Origin: an uncultured Bacilli bacterium
GTDB taxonomy: Bacteria; Bacillota_I; Bacilli_A; RF39; UBA660
NCBI GenBank assembly: GCA_910584655.1
Contig: CAJUBJ010000001.1
Location: 124,001-188,000 of the forward strand
Length of the DNA: 64,000 nucleotides
Reading direction: 5' to 3'
This document shows, piece after piece, positions 17,180 to 26,438 of the stretch. Each line of letters opens with the position of its first letter. The stretch's first letter is position 1. Under the pieces are notes generated by a model. That model saw only the letters and a program-made list of their open reading frames with translations. It did no database searches and had not been told where the DNA came from. The translations under genes and the position numbers were made by a program.

Positions 17180-18736
17180 ATGCAAAAAAAGTATATAAGA
17201 ATGAATAACAATGATGAACATTTAAGTATAGGTAATTTATTTAGAATTATAAAAGATTCTTCAAAGAATAAAATGTCAGCTTTACAAAGTGAGATGTTTT
17301 GTATTTTATTTGATTTAGAATATATAAATGATACAACTGTAAATAATTATTGTGTAGGATGTAGAAGTATAGGTGCTGAGTATAAGCAAATATTTTTAAG
17401 TAAAGAAAGAAAGTATGAAAAAGATATTCAGGAATTTGCAAGTAATATAATTGGACTAATAAATGTTATGGATGGTGTTGTTCATACAGATATAAAAAAT
17501 AAGGTTTTATTTATTAATGAAAGTGAAAGCGCTCGTGGATTAGCAAAGAAATTATATAATTTAGCTAAGAATGATAATCAAATTATTAATGAATTTACAA
17601 ATAAGTTATATCAATTTATAAATGATGGTAAGATTTATGAATGTTTGGTTGAAGAACTGATTTTTATTGTTATTCATAAAAAGCAACCAATTTATGAAGA
17701 TGAATTGAAAAAAGAAGTTTTTGAGAATGTATTAAATGATACTAGTATTAGTTCAATTGATTTACAAGAATATTTATCTTTGAAATTAAGAGAGGGAATT
17801 AATTTTGATTATTCTATGAAGAAGTTAGCTGATTCTGGTAATGCCTATGCAAGTTTTGAATTAGGAAGTAATGAATATTATGGATATGTTACAGGAGAGC
17901 CACGTTATGATAAAGCTTATATGTATTTAGAGAAAGCAGCTTTATGTAATCATGCAGGAGCTAATTATATGATAGGTAATATGTTTATTAAAGGATTAAT
18001 TGGGGGAAAATCTAAAGAAGAGTTAGAATGTGGATATAATTTTTTAGTGAAGTCTTATGAACTTGGAAATGTAGCAGCTGGTAATTTAATAGGCAATATG
18101 TATTTGAATGGAATTTATCCTTTAGAGAAAAATGAAGAAGAAGCAATAAAGTATTATGAAAAAGCTAGTAATAGCGATTATGCATTTGCTATAAATAATT
18201 TAGGTAAAATTAAAGAACGCGAAGGTAAATTAAAGGAAGCTTTTGAACTATATAAAAGAGCTGCGGATTTGGGTGAAAGTTGGGCTTGTAATAAGGTTGG
18301 AGAGTTTTATAGAATAGGAAAAGTTACTAAAAATATGAAGTTGGCTTTTCAATATTATAATAAAGCTTTAGAAAGCAATTATAGAACTGTTTGTTATTAT
18401 GCGTATTATAATTTAGCAAAATATTTTTATTATGATGGATATGGAGAAGTTGTTTTAAGTAAGGATAGAGAAAAAGCTATTTTATATTATGAACAGGCAA
18501 GTGATAATGGAATTTTAGAAGCAACTATTGAGTTGTTGAAAATAAATATTAATAAGTATATTAATATTAGAGATAATAAGTTTTATGAAGAAATTTATAA
18601 GTTAAAGAGGATTATAGAAGGAAATTCTGCTTATAATGAAAAGATACGAGAGGAAATAGAAAATATTATAAGTGAATTAATTGAAAAAAAAGAGATTAAT
18701 GTTAAAGTGATAGATGATTTGAATGTAGAGTTATAA
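17180..18736 (+). CDS. Sel1-repeat (TPR-like) protein
   Basis: About 518 residues with no signal peptide. The N-terminal 210 residues are of unknown fold. From about residue 215 on come Sel1-like repeats with the pattern A-x-x-x-L-G-x-x-Y...A-x-x-Y-x-x-K-A (for example AINNLGKIKEREGKLKEAFEL and ACNKVGEFYRIGK), at least six copies. Sel1 repeats are helical scaffolds for protein contacts. AGGTG lies five bases before ATG 17180; a TTG 15 bases upstream overlaps that ribosome site and is rejected. The gene precedes cdd by 15 bases, likely the same transcript. A role cannot be assigned. Confidence 0.8.
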   Translation: MQKKYIRMNNNDEHLSIGNLFRIIKDSSKNKMSALQSEMFCILFDLEYINDTTVNNYCVGCRSIGAEYKQIFLSKERKYEKDIQEFASNIIGLINVMDGVVHTDIKNKVLFINESESARGLAKKLYNLAKNDNQIINEFTNKLYQFINDGKIYECLVEELIFIVIHKKQPIYEDELKKEVFENVLNDTSISSIDLQEYLSLKLREGINFDYSMKKLADSGNAYASFELGSNEYYGYVTGEPRYDKAYMYLEKAALCNHAGANYMIGNMFIKGLIGGKSKEELECGYNFLVKSYELGNVAAGNLIGNMYLNGIYPLEKNEEEAIKYYEKASNSDYAFAINNLGKIKEREGKLKEAFELYKRAADLGESWACNKVGEFYRIGKVTKNMKLAFQYYNKALESNYRTVCYYAYYNLAKYFYYDGYGEVVLSKDREKAILYYEQASDNGILEATIELLKININKYINIRDNKFYEEIYKLKRIIEGNSAYNEKIREEIENIISELIEKKEINVKVIDDLNVEL

Positions 18737-18751
18737 ATAGGAGATTGGACT

Positions 18752-19150
18752 ATGGATAAAGATTTTGAAATTTTATATAAAAAAGCTAAGGAGTTGGCTC
18801 ATAAGAAAAGACTCAATAGATATATTAAGTATGGCCATGTGGGAGCTGCTTTGATGACTGAAGCTGGAAATATTTATACTGGTGTAGCTATTGATTGTGC
18901 TTGTCAAATAGGATTTTGTGCTGAACATTCAGCAATATCAGAAATGTTAAAAAATAATGAGACACGAATTGTTAAAATTGTTGCTGCTAATTCAAGTGTT
19001 CCAGTTCCACCATGTGGTAGATGTCGTGAGATGATTAGGATGGTTAACGAAGAAAATATGGAAACAGAAGTTATGGTAGGTGAAACAGAAATAGTTAAAA
19101 TTAAAGATTTATTACCTTGTGCGTGGACTTTAGATTCTTTTATTGAATAG
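18752..19150 (+). CDS. cdd: Cytidine deaminase family protein
   Basis: The 132-residue protein has the zinc-binding deaminase signature: CAEHSAISEM gives the Cys ligand (the usual His-Ala-Glu is Cys-Ala-Glu in tetrameric Cdd) and catalytic Glu, and PPCGRCREM gives the other two Cys ligands. It deaminates cytidine/deoxycytidine to uridine in pyrimidine salvage. Length is typical for the tetrameric class. The end LLPCAWTLDSF resembles the Cdd LLPxAF block. A blasticidin-S-deaminase-like member is possible. TAGGAGA precedes ATG. Confidence 0.88.
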   Translation: MDKDFEILYKKAKELAHKKRLNRYIKYGHVGAALMTEAGNIYTGVAIDCACQIGFCAEHSAISEMLKNNETRIVKIVAANSSVPVPPCGRCREMIRMVNEENMETEVMVGETEIVKIKDLLPCAWTLDSFIE

Positions 19151-19193
19151 ATGTCTAGTTAAAGTCAAATTGTTTTAATTTTATTTGCTCGTT

Positions 19194-19202
19194 TGGTATA
19201 AT
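19194..19202 (+). promoter_or_regulatory. Extended -10 promoter of hemW
   Basis: TGGTATAAT lies 27 bases before the chosen hemW start. This placement also argues against the upstream TTG, which would begin inside the promoter. Confidence 0.55.
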
Positions 19203-19229
19203 AAAGATGGTAGTAAAGGTAGTGATTTG

Positions 19230-20312
19230 ATGGAAAGTGTATATATACATATTCCTTTTTGTAAAAGTATTTGTAGCTATTGTGATTTTTGTAAAATGTT
19301 ATATAATGGTCCTTGGGTTACACAATATTTAAATGCTTTGATTAAAGAAATACAAGATAAATATTTAGGGGAAGAAATTAAGACTTTATATATTGGTGGG
19401 GGTACACCTTCAGCATTATCAATCAAGGATTTAAGATATTTGTTTGAAATTATTAGTGGGTTTAATTTGGAAAAATTGGAAGAATTTACTTTTGAATGTA
19501 ATTTAAATGATATTGATGAAGAATTATTACAATTGTTGAGAGAAAATAAGGTGAATCGTCTTAGTATTGGAATTGAATCTTTTAATGCTGCTAAATTAAA
19601 ATTTATGGAAAGAAATCATACTTTTGAAGAAGCGAAAGAGAAAATGAAATTAATTCGAAAAAGTGGGTTTGATAATGTTAATGTTGATTTAATTTATGGA
19701 ATACCAGGAGAATCTCTGAAGGATTTGAAGAAAGATTTGGAGCTTATATTAAAGTTAGAACCTGATCATATTAGTACATATTCGTTAATTGTTGAAGATA
19801 ATACAAAAATTGGTATTAGTGGTGTTCTTCCTATACCAGAAGAGTTAGATGCTTCAATGTATGAATATATTGTTGATCGTTTGGAAATGAAAAAATATAA
19901 ACATTATGAAGTAAGTAATTTTTCTTTAAAGAATAAGGAAAGTAAGCATAATTTGCAATATTGGAATAATAATGAATATTATGGTTTTGGACTAGGTGCT
20001 CATGGCTATATACATGGTGTAAGATATGAAAATACACGCAATTTGACGAAATATGTTAATGGTGAATTTTTGAAAAGTGAAGAAATGCTTAGTAAAGAAG
20101 ATAAGATGTATAATGAATTAATGCTTGGTTTTAGAAAAATGGAAGGAATTAGTCTAAGAGAATTTTTCTTGAAATATGAAATAAATATGCAAGAGGCGTT
20201 TGATTTACATCAAGTATTAAAAGATGAAGAATTAATTGTTGATGGCGAATATATTTATGTTAATCCTCTTTATATATATATAATGAATGAAATATTAATT
20301 AAGATACTTTAA
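19230..20312 (+). CDS. hemW: HemW-like radical SAM heme chaperone
   Basis: About 360 residues. ESVYIHIPFCKSICSYCDFC carries the HemW cluster CxxxCxxC plus the extra Cys after Phe; IGGGTPSAL and NVDLIYGIPGES are the SAM-binding and HemW blocks, and a HemN C-terminal domain ends it. HemW delivers heme in respiration; it was long misnamed coproporphyrinogen oxidase. The ATG at 19230 is preceded by AAAGGT at nine bases, and homologues begin here. No heme-synthesis genes are nearby. In Bacilli it often sits next to lepA and the hrcA operon; here it is separated from both. Confidence 0.92.
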   Translation: MESVYIHIPFCKSICSYCDFCKMLYNGPWVTQYLNALIKEIQDKYLGEEIKTLYIGGGTPSALSIKDLRYLFEIISGFNLEKLEEFTFECNLNDIDEELLQLLRENKVNRLSIGIESFNAAKLKFMERNHTFEEAKEKMKLIRKSGFDNVNVDLIYGIPGESLKDLKKDLELILKLEPDHISTYSLIVEDNTKIGISGVLPIPEELDASMYEYIVDRLEMKKYKHYEVSNFSLKNKESKHNLQYWNNNEYYGFGLGAHGYIHGVRYENTRNLTKYVNGEFLKSEEMLSKEDKMYNELMLGFRKMEGISLREFFLKYEINMQEAFDLHQVLKDEELIVDGEYIYVNPLYIYIMNEILIKIL

Positions 20313-20325
20313 TTAGTATTTTTTT
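20304..20325 (+). terminator. hemW terminator, stop codon in the loop
   Basis: ATACT (20304-20308) pairs with AGTAT (20315-20319), followed by T6. The TAA stop at 20310-20312 lies in the loop. Confidence 0.7.
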
Positions 20326-20326
20326 G

Positions 20327-20335
20327 TGGTATAAT
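20327..20335 (+). promoter_or_regulatory. Extended -10 promoter
   Basis: TGGTATAAT sits 24 bases before the next start codon, directly after the hemW terminator. Confidence 0.55.
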
Positions 20336-20359
20336 TATTTTTAGAATAGAGGAGAAGTT

Positions 20360-21220
20360 ATGAGTAGTAAAAAGAGTATAAATGGGGCAGTTTTATTTTT
20401 GGTTTTAATTTTAGTTTTAGGTAATGCTGTTTTTGGTGGGTTGTATGTATATGAGAAGTTTTCTAAAGAAGAGATTAAGGAACAATCTGATAGTAAAAAT
20501 ATGGATGAAAAAGAAGAAAATAAAAAGCTAGATATTGATTCTAAAATGGTAGAAGATTTATATTCTAGTATTCCAACTTTTGAAGGTCTTGTTGATCATA
20601 AATCTGTTTATCAAAATAAATTAATAAATGTTGGTAATTTTGAATCTGAATATTTAAGATCTTTTGCTTTTTCTAAATTGGATATTGATAAGATATCAAA
20701 AGAACCTGTTAAGGTTTTAAATGATGATGGGGAACTTGTAGATATAGTGGATGAAAATTGGTTTTCTTTTGATGCTAAAATATTGCAAGATAAAATGCTT
20801 GAATTGTATAATAACAAAATAGAAGATGGTTCTTTTGAAGTTAGCTATGCAGCAAGCGCTTCATATGAGGATGGAAAGTATCAATTTGGTGTTGGTGGAA
20901 CAGGAAGTTATTATTCTTATTCAGTAAGAAATATTGATAGTGCCTATGAAACAGAGGATGAATTGGTAATAGAAGATAAATTTTTATATGTTTTGTATGG
21001 TTCTTTAAATGATGATGGAAATTATAGTATTGAAATATATGATACATCAGATAAAAAGAATATGATATATAAAGAGAATACAGATGAAAGTATTTTAAGT
21101 ATTAATGTCTTAAATTCTTATATTAATAAAAATTTAAGTAAAATGAAAAAGTATAAGCATGTATTTAAGAAAAATACTAAAGGAAATTATTATTGGGTTA
21201 GTACAGAACCAATAGTGTAA
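20360..21220 (+). CDS. Membrane-anchored unknown protein
   Basis: The 286-residue protein has one N-terminal membrane segment (about 10-30), an acidic/Lys linker (35-60) and an extracytoplasmic domain of about 220 residues with no family I recognise. The domain has alternating short strands and Tyr/Ser-rich stretches (GVGGTGSYYSYSVRN). The topology suggests an outward-facing lipoprotein-like anchor without a lipobox. GAGGAG precedes ATG. Its own promoter and terminator make it a single-gene unit. The next gene also encodes a single-span envelope protein. Confidence 0.75.
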   Translation: MSSKKSINGAVLFLVLILVLGNAVFGGLYVYEKFSKEEIKEQSDSKNMDEKEENKKLDIDSKMVEDLYSSIPTFEGLVDHKSVYQNKLINVGNFESEYLRSFAFSKLDIDKISKEPVKVLNDDGELVDIVDENWFSFDAKILQDKMLELYNNKIEDGSFEVSYAASASYEDGKYQFGVGGTGSYYSYSVRNIDSAYETEDELVIEDKFLYVLYGSLNDDGNYSIEIYDTSDKKNMIYKENTDESILSINVLNSYINKNLSKMKKYKHVFKKNTKGNYYWVSTEPIV

Positions 21221-21227
21221 ATGAGAG

Positions 21228-21249
21228 ACTCATTGTATATGAGTTTTTT
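21228..21249 (+). terminator. Terminator after the unknown membrane-anchored gene
   Basis: CTCAT (21229-21233) pairs with ATGAG (21239-21243), followed by T6. Confidence 0.65.
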
Positions 21250-21311
21250 GTTTATTAATAAGATTTTTTAGGTTATAATTGATTTATATAATGAAAGGTA
21301 GGTATTTAAAA

Positions 21312-23591
21312 ATGGATGATAAAGAATTAGAAAAAACAAAACCTATTGAAGTAATAAATGAGGATTTAGAAAATAGAAGTGATAAATATAAAGATGTAGG
21401 ACAAGAAGAGGAATCGAGAGAAGAAAAATATAAGAACGCTTTAGAGGACGAACATAAAAAAATAGAGGAAGAAGCAGCAGAAGAAGCTTTAGCTGAAAAA
21501 AATATCGCTCTTGCTGAATCATATTTAGAAGAAGAAAAAAATCAAATTAATCAAAATGAACAATTAAATAAACAAAGTTTAATTGGTAAAATTAAGGATA
21601 AATGGTCTTCATTAGATAAAAAAAAGAAAATTATGATTATAGTGATTGGTTTACTGATACTTATTTTGTTAGTTGTTTTTATCATCTTTGTTGTAGTTAA
21701 GACTGGAAATAAAGATGAAATAGAAAAGCAAGAAGAAAAGATAGAAGAAAAAGCTCCTGTTGTGGTAGAAAATTATTACTATAAAGATGGTAAGTTATAT
21801 TTTTTAAATGAATCTAGCAAAGAAATTGGAATTTATGAGTGTGAAAATAAAGATTCTAATTTATGTTATCTAGCAGAAAATAATTATAGAGATAATTTTG
21901 ATGTTGCAATGCTTGCAGATGATACAGGAGAAGAAAAAGTAGGTAGAATGCCTATTTATAATGAGGATTATGTTTTTGTTGTCGATAATAAAGAAGTAAA
22001 GAGTAAAGAAATAAAATTATATTCTATAAAAGAAGAAGTAGTATCAAAAACATATGATAATGTTAAGGCTTTTGATGAGGATTATGTTATTGTATCAGAA
22101 AATGGATTATATGGTTTACTTGAGATAAATGAAAAAGTTAATGAGATTATTAAACCAACTTATGAATATTTAGGTCTTATAGATGGACAAAATAATTTAG
22201 TTGCTAAAACTAAAAAGGGCTTTTTTATAATTGATAGAGATAATAAAGAATTAAGTTCAATGTTTAGTTCTAATTATGAAATAAAAAATTATAATGATAA
22301 TTTTGTTGTTGCTAAAGTTGGTGGTGAATATAATGTTTATAATTATCAAGGTGATTTATTAGCTGCTGGTTATAAATATGTAACATTAAATGATGACTAT
22401 GCAGGTTTAGTTAATAGTAGCAAAGAATTATTTATTATTGATAAAGACAGAACCAAGTTTAATGAAGAAGGAATTAGTTTAAAAAATGATAATTATAATA
22501 GAGTATATGTTTATCGCGAAAATGGTACTTTAGATAAAGTATTAAAAAGTTTTGATATTAATGTAAGAAATGGTATTATTGAAGTTGCAGTTTATGAAAA
22601 AGATGGAGATAATCCACAATATAAAAATTTAGAGATAAATGAAGGATTGGCTAATAAAAAGAATAAATTTGTTAATTATTTTGATGGAAAATTGTATTTC
22701 TATAAAGATGAAGATAAGAATATTAAAATTGGAACTTATACATGTAATAGTAAGAATTATTTGAGTAAAGAAGAAGATGAACATGAATACTGCTTTTTAG
22801 CTAAAGATACTATTTATGAAGATAATGATATGATGCCTGTTGGATTTAAAGATAGGAAAGCATATAGTCCTATTATAAATAGTAGGTTTGTATTTATCTT
22901 AGATGGAACTAATAATATTAAATTGTATGATTTAGTTGATAATAAAGCTTTAGGAGTATATAGCAGTGTTAATACTTATACAAGTAATAATGATTATTCT
23001 GTAACTTTTGTTAATAATAGGATAGATGTAGTTGCAGTAAATAAAAAAGGAAAATACGGTATGCTTACTATTGATGGAGTAAATGTTAAAGCAACTTATC
23101 CGTTTGAATATAATAAGATTGAAAAAATAGAAGGCGGATATCTAGTTCAAACAACAAATAATAAATGGAAAATGTTATTTAATGATGGTAGTGAGTCAGT
23201 TGAATTTGATGGGGAAATAAAAGGATATAGTAGTGATAAAAAGTACTATAAATTATATGTAAATGGTCAATATTCTGTATATGGTTCAAGTGGAGATAAG
23301 GTAAGTATTGATAGTTGTAATTATATAGAATTATATAGTGATTATTACGTTGGTATAGATAAAGATAGTAAATTGTTTATTTATGGGTATAATGGAAATA
23401 AGCTTATTACTGAAGGTGTTCAATTAGCAAATTATCCTTTTAATAATACAGCTAATCCAGCATTTAAAGTTAAGAAAAGTGGAGAAAGTTATATTGTTTC
23501 AGTTTATGATGGAACTAAGTATAATGATGTTTTTCTATCTTTGAAAACTGATATTGAAGAACCAGATCAAAGTGAAAAAGAAGAAGTATAA
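21312..23591 (+). CDS. Large single-span protein with WG-type repeats
   Basis: About 759 residues. The N-terminal 90 residues are highly charged and coiled-coil-like (EEEAAEEALAEKN). KKKKIMI followed by a 20-residue hydrophobic run (about 105-125) makes one membrane pass, leaving a 630-residue outer domain. That domain repeats YGLLEINEKVNEIIKPTYEY- and KYGMLTIDGVNVKATYPFEY-like units, the pattern of WG/KWG repeats (G-x-x-x-x-x-G, x-x-I-x-P-x-Y), probably a beta-propeller or solenoid. GAAAGGTAGG nine bases before ATG 21312 decides the start; upstream in-frame TTG and ATG are rejected. The function is unknown; a wall- or ligand-contact role is inferred. Confidence 0.75.
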   Translation: MDDKELEKTKPIEVINEDLENRSDKYKDVGQEEESREEKYKNALEDEHKKIEEEAAEEALAEKNIALAESYLEEEKNQINQNEQLNKQSLIGKIKDKWSSLDKKKKIMIIVIGLLILILLVVFIIFVVVKTGNKDEIEKQEEKIEEKAPVVVENYYYKDGKLYFLNESSKEIGIYECENKDSNLCYLAENNYRDNFDVAMLADDTGEEKVGRMPIYNEDYVFVVDNKEVKSKEIKLYSIKEEVVSKTYDNVKAFDEDYVIVSENGLYGLLEINEKVNEIIKPTYEYLGLIDGQNNLVAKTKKGFFIIDRDNKELSSMFSSNYEIKNYNDNFVVAKVGGEYNVYNYQGDLLAAGYKYVTLNDDYAGLVNSSKELFIIDKDRTKFNEEGISLKNDNYNRVYVYRENGTLDKVLKSFDINVRNGIIEVAVYEKDGDNPQYKNLEINEGLANKKNKFVNYFDGKLYFYKDEDKNIKIGTYTCNSKNYLSKEEDEHEYCFLAKDTIYEDNDMMPVGFKDRKAYSPIINSRFVFILDGTNNIKLYDLVDNKALGVYSSVNTYTSNNDYSVTFVNNRIDVVAVNKKGKYGMLTIDGVNVKATYPFEYNKIEKIEGGYLVQTTNNKWKMLFNDGSESVEFDGEIKGYSSDKKYYKLYVNGQYSVYGSSGDKVSIDSCNYIELYSDYYVGIDKDSKLFIYGYNGNKLITEGVQLANYPFNNTANPAFKVKKSGESYIVSVYDGTKYNDVFLSLKTDIEEPDQSEKEEV

Positions 23592-23607
23592 TAAAATAAT
23601 ATTTGTT

Positions 23608-23637
23608 AAGAGCTCTAGTATGATCTAGGGTTCTTAT
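23608..23637 (+). terminator. Hairpin after the WG-repeat gene, weak terminator
   Basis: TAAGAGCTCTAG (23608-23619) pairs with CTAGGGTTCTTA (23626-23637) with wobble pairs. No T tract follows directly, so termination is uncertain. Confidence 0.4.
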
Positions 23638-23664
23638 TAAGTTGAATTTAAGTTTTTTATAAAC

Positions 23665-23693
23665 TTGTTCAATAAATTTTATTATGTTATAAT
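23665..23693 (+). promoter_or_regulatory. Promoter of the aminotransferase operon
   Basis: TTGTTC (23665-23670), a 17-base spacer and TATAAT (23688-23693) with an upstream TG form a good sigma-A promoter. Confidence 0.65.
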
Positions 23694-23750
23694 AAAAAAA
23701 CTTTGGGGAGTTTTTGGTTTAGTAAAAAGAATAAAAGAGGGGAATTTAAA

Positions 23751-25253
23751 ATGGAAAAAAGTATAATAGATGAACTTGTTTTAGAGTATCCAGAAATTGA
23801 GCATTTTAAAAAAGGTTTTCCTAATATAGGAAGTAGAGCTGATTGTTCTCCTTTTGGAGAAGCGACTTCAAAAATTTGTGAAGCATGGGAATTCTATGAT
23901 AAAGATTTATATGATATTCCAGTAGATAAAGAAATAATTAAGTTGGGTAATGGTAATCCATTAAGTTATAAAGCTTTCCCTTTAGCTAAAAAGTATTTAA
24001 AAAAAGAATTAAATAAAGAGTTATATCAATATTCAGCTGCAGCAGGTGATGAAGGACATCGAGAAAATATCGCTAAATATTTGATACAAGAGGGTTATCC
24101 TCAGTATATTGATTATAATAATGTTATTATAACTGATTCTACAACTAATGGTTTTTACTTAATATTAAAGGCTTTGTTTAAGCCTTATGATGTTATTATT
24201 ATGACGTCACCAAATTATGGGTTATTTGCTTTTATGCCCGAAAGAATGAATGTTGGAGTTGAATTAGTACAATTAAGTAAAGATAATGATTTTATAATTA
24301 GACCTGATGATTTAAATAAAAAAATAGTAGAAATAAATAAGGTACTTAAAGAAAAGTATAAAGATAAGTTGAATTATGTACCAAGAGTTAGAGCTTTTTT
24401 AAATATTAATCCTCACAATCCTTTAGGAACTGTTTTAAGTCACAACGATATTGAAGTTTTAAGGGAAATTGGAGAGGTTTGTCAAAAGAATAAAGTTTTT
24501 ATAATTGATGATTTAATTTATAGAGATTTGAGTTATGATAAAAATGCTAAAGCTATGCCAATAGGAACTATTGTTAAGTATTTTGACAATACAATATCAT
24601 TATTTGGTTTATCAAAGTCTTATGGTCTTGCTAAGACAAGAACAGGTTTTGTTGTTGCTAATGATAAAGTAATAAGATTACTAAGGGATAATGTGTTTTA
24701 TATGAAAGATTCAGCTTCAGTATTACAATCATCTATGTTAGCAGGGGTTTATAATGATACAGAGGAAAGAAAAAGAGAATATTTTAAATATTTTAATAAC
24801 TTGATTCCTAAATATTTATTAAATTGTTATTTATGTATGGCTTTATTTGATGGAATAGAGTCTGTAAAAGGAACATTTTATTATAAGAAAATTTTGAAGT
24901 TATTAAAAAAGAATATAAAAGATAAGAATTTATTAAATAAAGTAAAGAGTGGAGTTCCATATGCAAAAACTGTATTAGAACCAAAATCAGGTTTTTTCTT
25001 GTTAGTTGACTTTACTGATTTGAGAAGAACAGGATTAATAAATAATGAAAAAGACTTACTTATATATTTATATAAGAAATGTGGAATTAAGTTTTTGGTA
25101 GGACAGTCTTTTAGCTGGCCATATAGTGATGAAATTATAATGAGAATGACTTATTCTTTAAGTCCTAAAGTTTTGATAGAGGCAATATCTAGTATTAATA
25201 TAGCTATAAGGGATGGTATTAGTGAAACAAATAGAGGTAACAACAAAAGTTAA
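23751..25253 (+). CDS. Class I PLP-dependent aminotransferase
   Basis: About 500 residues, longer than the usual 390-430. The PLP-binding Lys lies in FGLSKSYGLAKTRTGF; NINPHNPLGT and DDLIYRDLSYD are the conserved Asn and Asp-x-x-Tyr blocks; a C-terminal Arg in IIMRMTYSLSP would hold the substrate carboxylate. An insert between about 350 and 400 accounts for the extra length. AGAGGGGA lies eight bases before ATG 23751; the upstream in-frame start has no such site. The gene overlaps the CYTH gene and heads a three-gene operon. The amino-acid substrate cannot be told from sequence. Confidence 0.85.
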   Translation: MEKSIIDELVLEYPEIEHFKKGFPNIGSRADCSPFGEATSKICEAWEFYDKDLYDIPVDKEIIKLGNGNPLSYKAFPLAKKYLKKELNKELYQYSAAAGDEGHRENIAKYLIQEGYPQYIDYNNVIITDSTTNGFYLILKALFKPYDVIIMTSPNYGLFAFMPERMNVGVELVQLSKDNDFIIRPDDLNKKIVEINKVLKEKYKDKLNYVPRVRAFLNINPHNPLGTVLSHNDIEVLREIGEVCQKNKVFIIDDLIYRDLSYDKNAKAMPIGTIVKYFDNTISLFGLSKSYGLAKTRTGFVVANDKVIRLLRDNVFYMKDSASVLQSSMLAGVYNDTEERKREYFKYFNNLIPKYLLNCYLCMALFDGIESVKGTFYYKKILKLLKKNIKDKNLLNKVKSGVPYAKTVLEPKSGFFLLVDFTDLRRTGLINNEKDLLIYLYKKCGIKFLVGQSFSWPYSDEIIMRMTYSLSPKVLIEAISSINIAIRDGISETNRGNNKS

Positions 25254-25812
25254 GCAAAATATAAATGAAATAAATAGTCTATTGTTAAGTAAGGGATTTA
25301 TTTTAATAAGAAGAAGTCGAGTAGAAGATAGATATATGACACAGGAATTAGATAAGCTTAATAGAGAAAATGTTTTAGATATTTTGCAAAGCTGTGTATT
25401 AATAAGATATTTATCTGTTGATAATGATTATGTATGGAAGGGATTAACTTATAAAAATAAAACGTATAAAGATAATATAGTAATTTCAGAAGAAAAGATA
25501 AGTATTTCTATTGATGATATAGAGTTAGCAGAGAAGTTATTTAAGGCTTTAAAGTTTCAAAAGCTTATTGATGTAAAGTATGATGTTATTGTATATAAAA
25601 AAGATGATTTAGAATTAGCATTTCAAGAAGTTGAAGGTTTAGGTTTATTATTAGAATATGAAAATCTTAATGATTTTGATGGATGTAGTAATGAGGAAGT
25701 AATTAAAATTAAGAAGGAAATGCTTGAAGAGATAAAAGGTTATGGAATTATTACAACTGATGACTTTGACATTAAAAAGTCATATCAGTTAGTTATAGAA
25801 AGGTTAAAATAG
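25222..25812 (+). CDS. CYTH-domain (triphosphate tunnel metalloenzyme) protein
   Basis: About 196 residues. The start KQIEVTTKV matches the CYTH N-terminal ExExK motif, though the second Glu is Thr. CVLIRYLSVD supplies the conserved Arg strand, and LAFQEVEGLGLLLEYENL the Asp/Glu-x-V-x-G-L-G-x-x-x-E-x-E block. CYTH enzymes bind triphosphates in a beta-tunnel (thiamine triphosphatase, class IV adenylate cyclase, RNA triphosphatase). AAGGG lies nine bases before GTG 25222 but directly against ATG 25213, so GTG is preferred. It overlaps the aminotransferase gene by about 30 bases. The altered motif leaves activity uncertain. Confidence 0.7.
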   Translation: MKQIEVTTKVKQNINEINSLLLSKGFILIRRSRVEDRYMTQELDKLNRENVLDILQSCVLIRYLSVDNDYVWKGLTYKNKTYKDNIVISEEKISISIDDIELAEKLFKALKFQKLIDVKYDVIVYKKDDLELAFQEVEGLGLLLEYENLNDFDGCSNEEVIKIKKEMLEEIKGYGIITTDDFDIKKSYQLVIERLK

Positions 25813-25815
25813 ATT

Positions 25816-26397
25816 ATGCTTATAGTGATTACAGGATTGGATGGAAGTGGAACTTCTTCAATTGCAAATAAATTAAATGAGCTTGATAAAGATTCATATT
25901 TGTTTAGAACACCTAGTAAAGAGTATACTGAACGTAAATTTATGGATGAAGTTATTATGAAAGAATCGGGTGTAGCTCATTTACTTTATTATTTATCATC
26001 AGTTGTGTTTATGTCCGATTACATAAAAAAACATTGTGATTATAAGAATAAAAATGTTTATATGGTAAGATATTTAGTTGACACGGTTGTTTCTAATAGA
26101 GCTTCTGGTTTTTCTATTGATTTAGATTATAATATTTACGGTAATCAACTATTAGAACCTGATTTAACAATATTTGTTAATTTGAGAGAAGAAGAAAGGC
26201 AACGTAGAATGTTGATGAGGGGAAAAGATACTTTAGATGAAAAATTAGATGATAATCTATTAAGAGCTAAATTTCTTAGGGAATATAAAAAGTTATTGGA
26301 TTCAGAAAAGACAATATATGTTGATAATGACGATGATTTAGATAAAGTTGTTATGGAATTAAAAAAGAAAATAGATGAATATATGAATAAAAAGTAA
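25816..26397 (+). CDS. Thymidylate kinase-like P-loop kinase
   Basis: The 193-residue protein begins LIVITGLDGSGTSSIANKL, a Walker A loop of the dTMP-kinase/deoxynucleoside-kinase type (GxxGxGTS). MVRYLVDTVVSNRASG fits the DR(Y/F)xxS region, and EEERQRRMLMRGKDTLD resembles the Lid region with Arg residues. It would phosphorylate a nucleoside or nucleotide. It starts three bases after the CYTH gene and so is translationally linked with it. A true Tmk usually has DRY; here RYL is found, so another substrate is possible. Confidence 0.75.
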   Translation: MLIVITGLDGSGTSSIANKLNELDKDSYLFRTPSKEYTERKFMDEVIMKESGVAHLLYYLSSVVFMSDYIKKHCDYKNKNVYMVRYLVDTVVSNRASGFSIDLDYNIYGNQLLEPDLTIFVNLREEERQRRMLMRGKDTLDEKLDDNLLRAKFLREYKKLLDSEKTIYVDNDDDLDKVVMELKKKIDEYMNKK

Positions 26398-26407
26398 ATT
26401 TATAAAG

Positions 26408-26430
26408 AACTACGTGATAGTAGTTTTTTT
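26408..26430 (+). terminator. Terminator of the aminotransferase-kinase operon
   Basis: AACTAC (26408-26413) pairs with GTAGTT (26420-26425), followed by a T run. Confidence 0.8.
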
Positions 26431-26438
26431 GTTTTGAA

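Noticed and set aside
20841..21047. Open frame on the minus strand with a His/Tyr-rich product
   Set aside because: The composition is that of antisense reading of an Asp/Tyr-rich gene; it has no ribosome site and lies wholly inside the 20360 gene.
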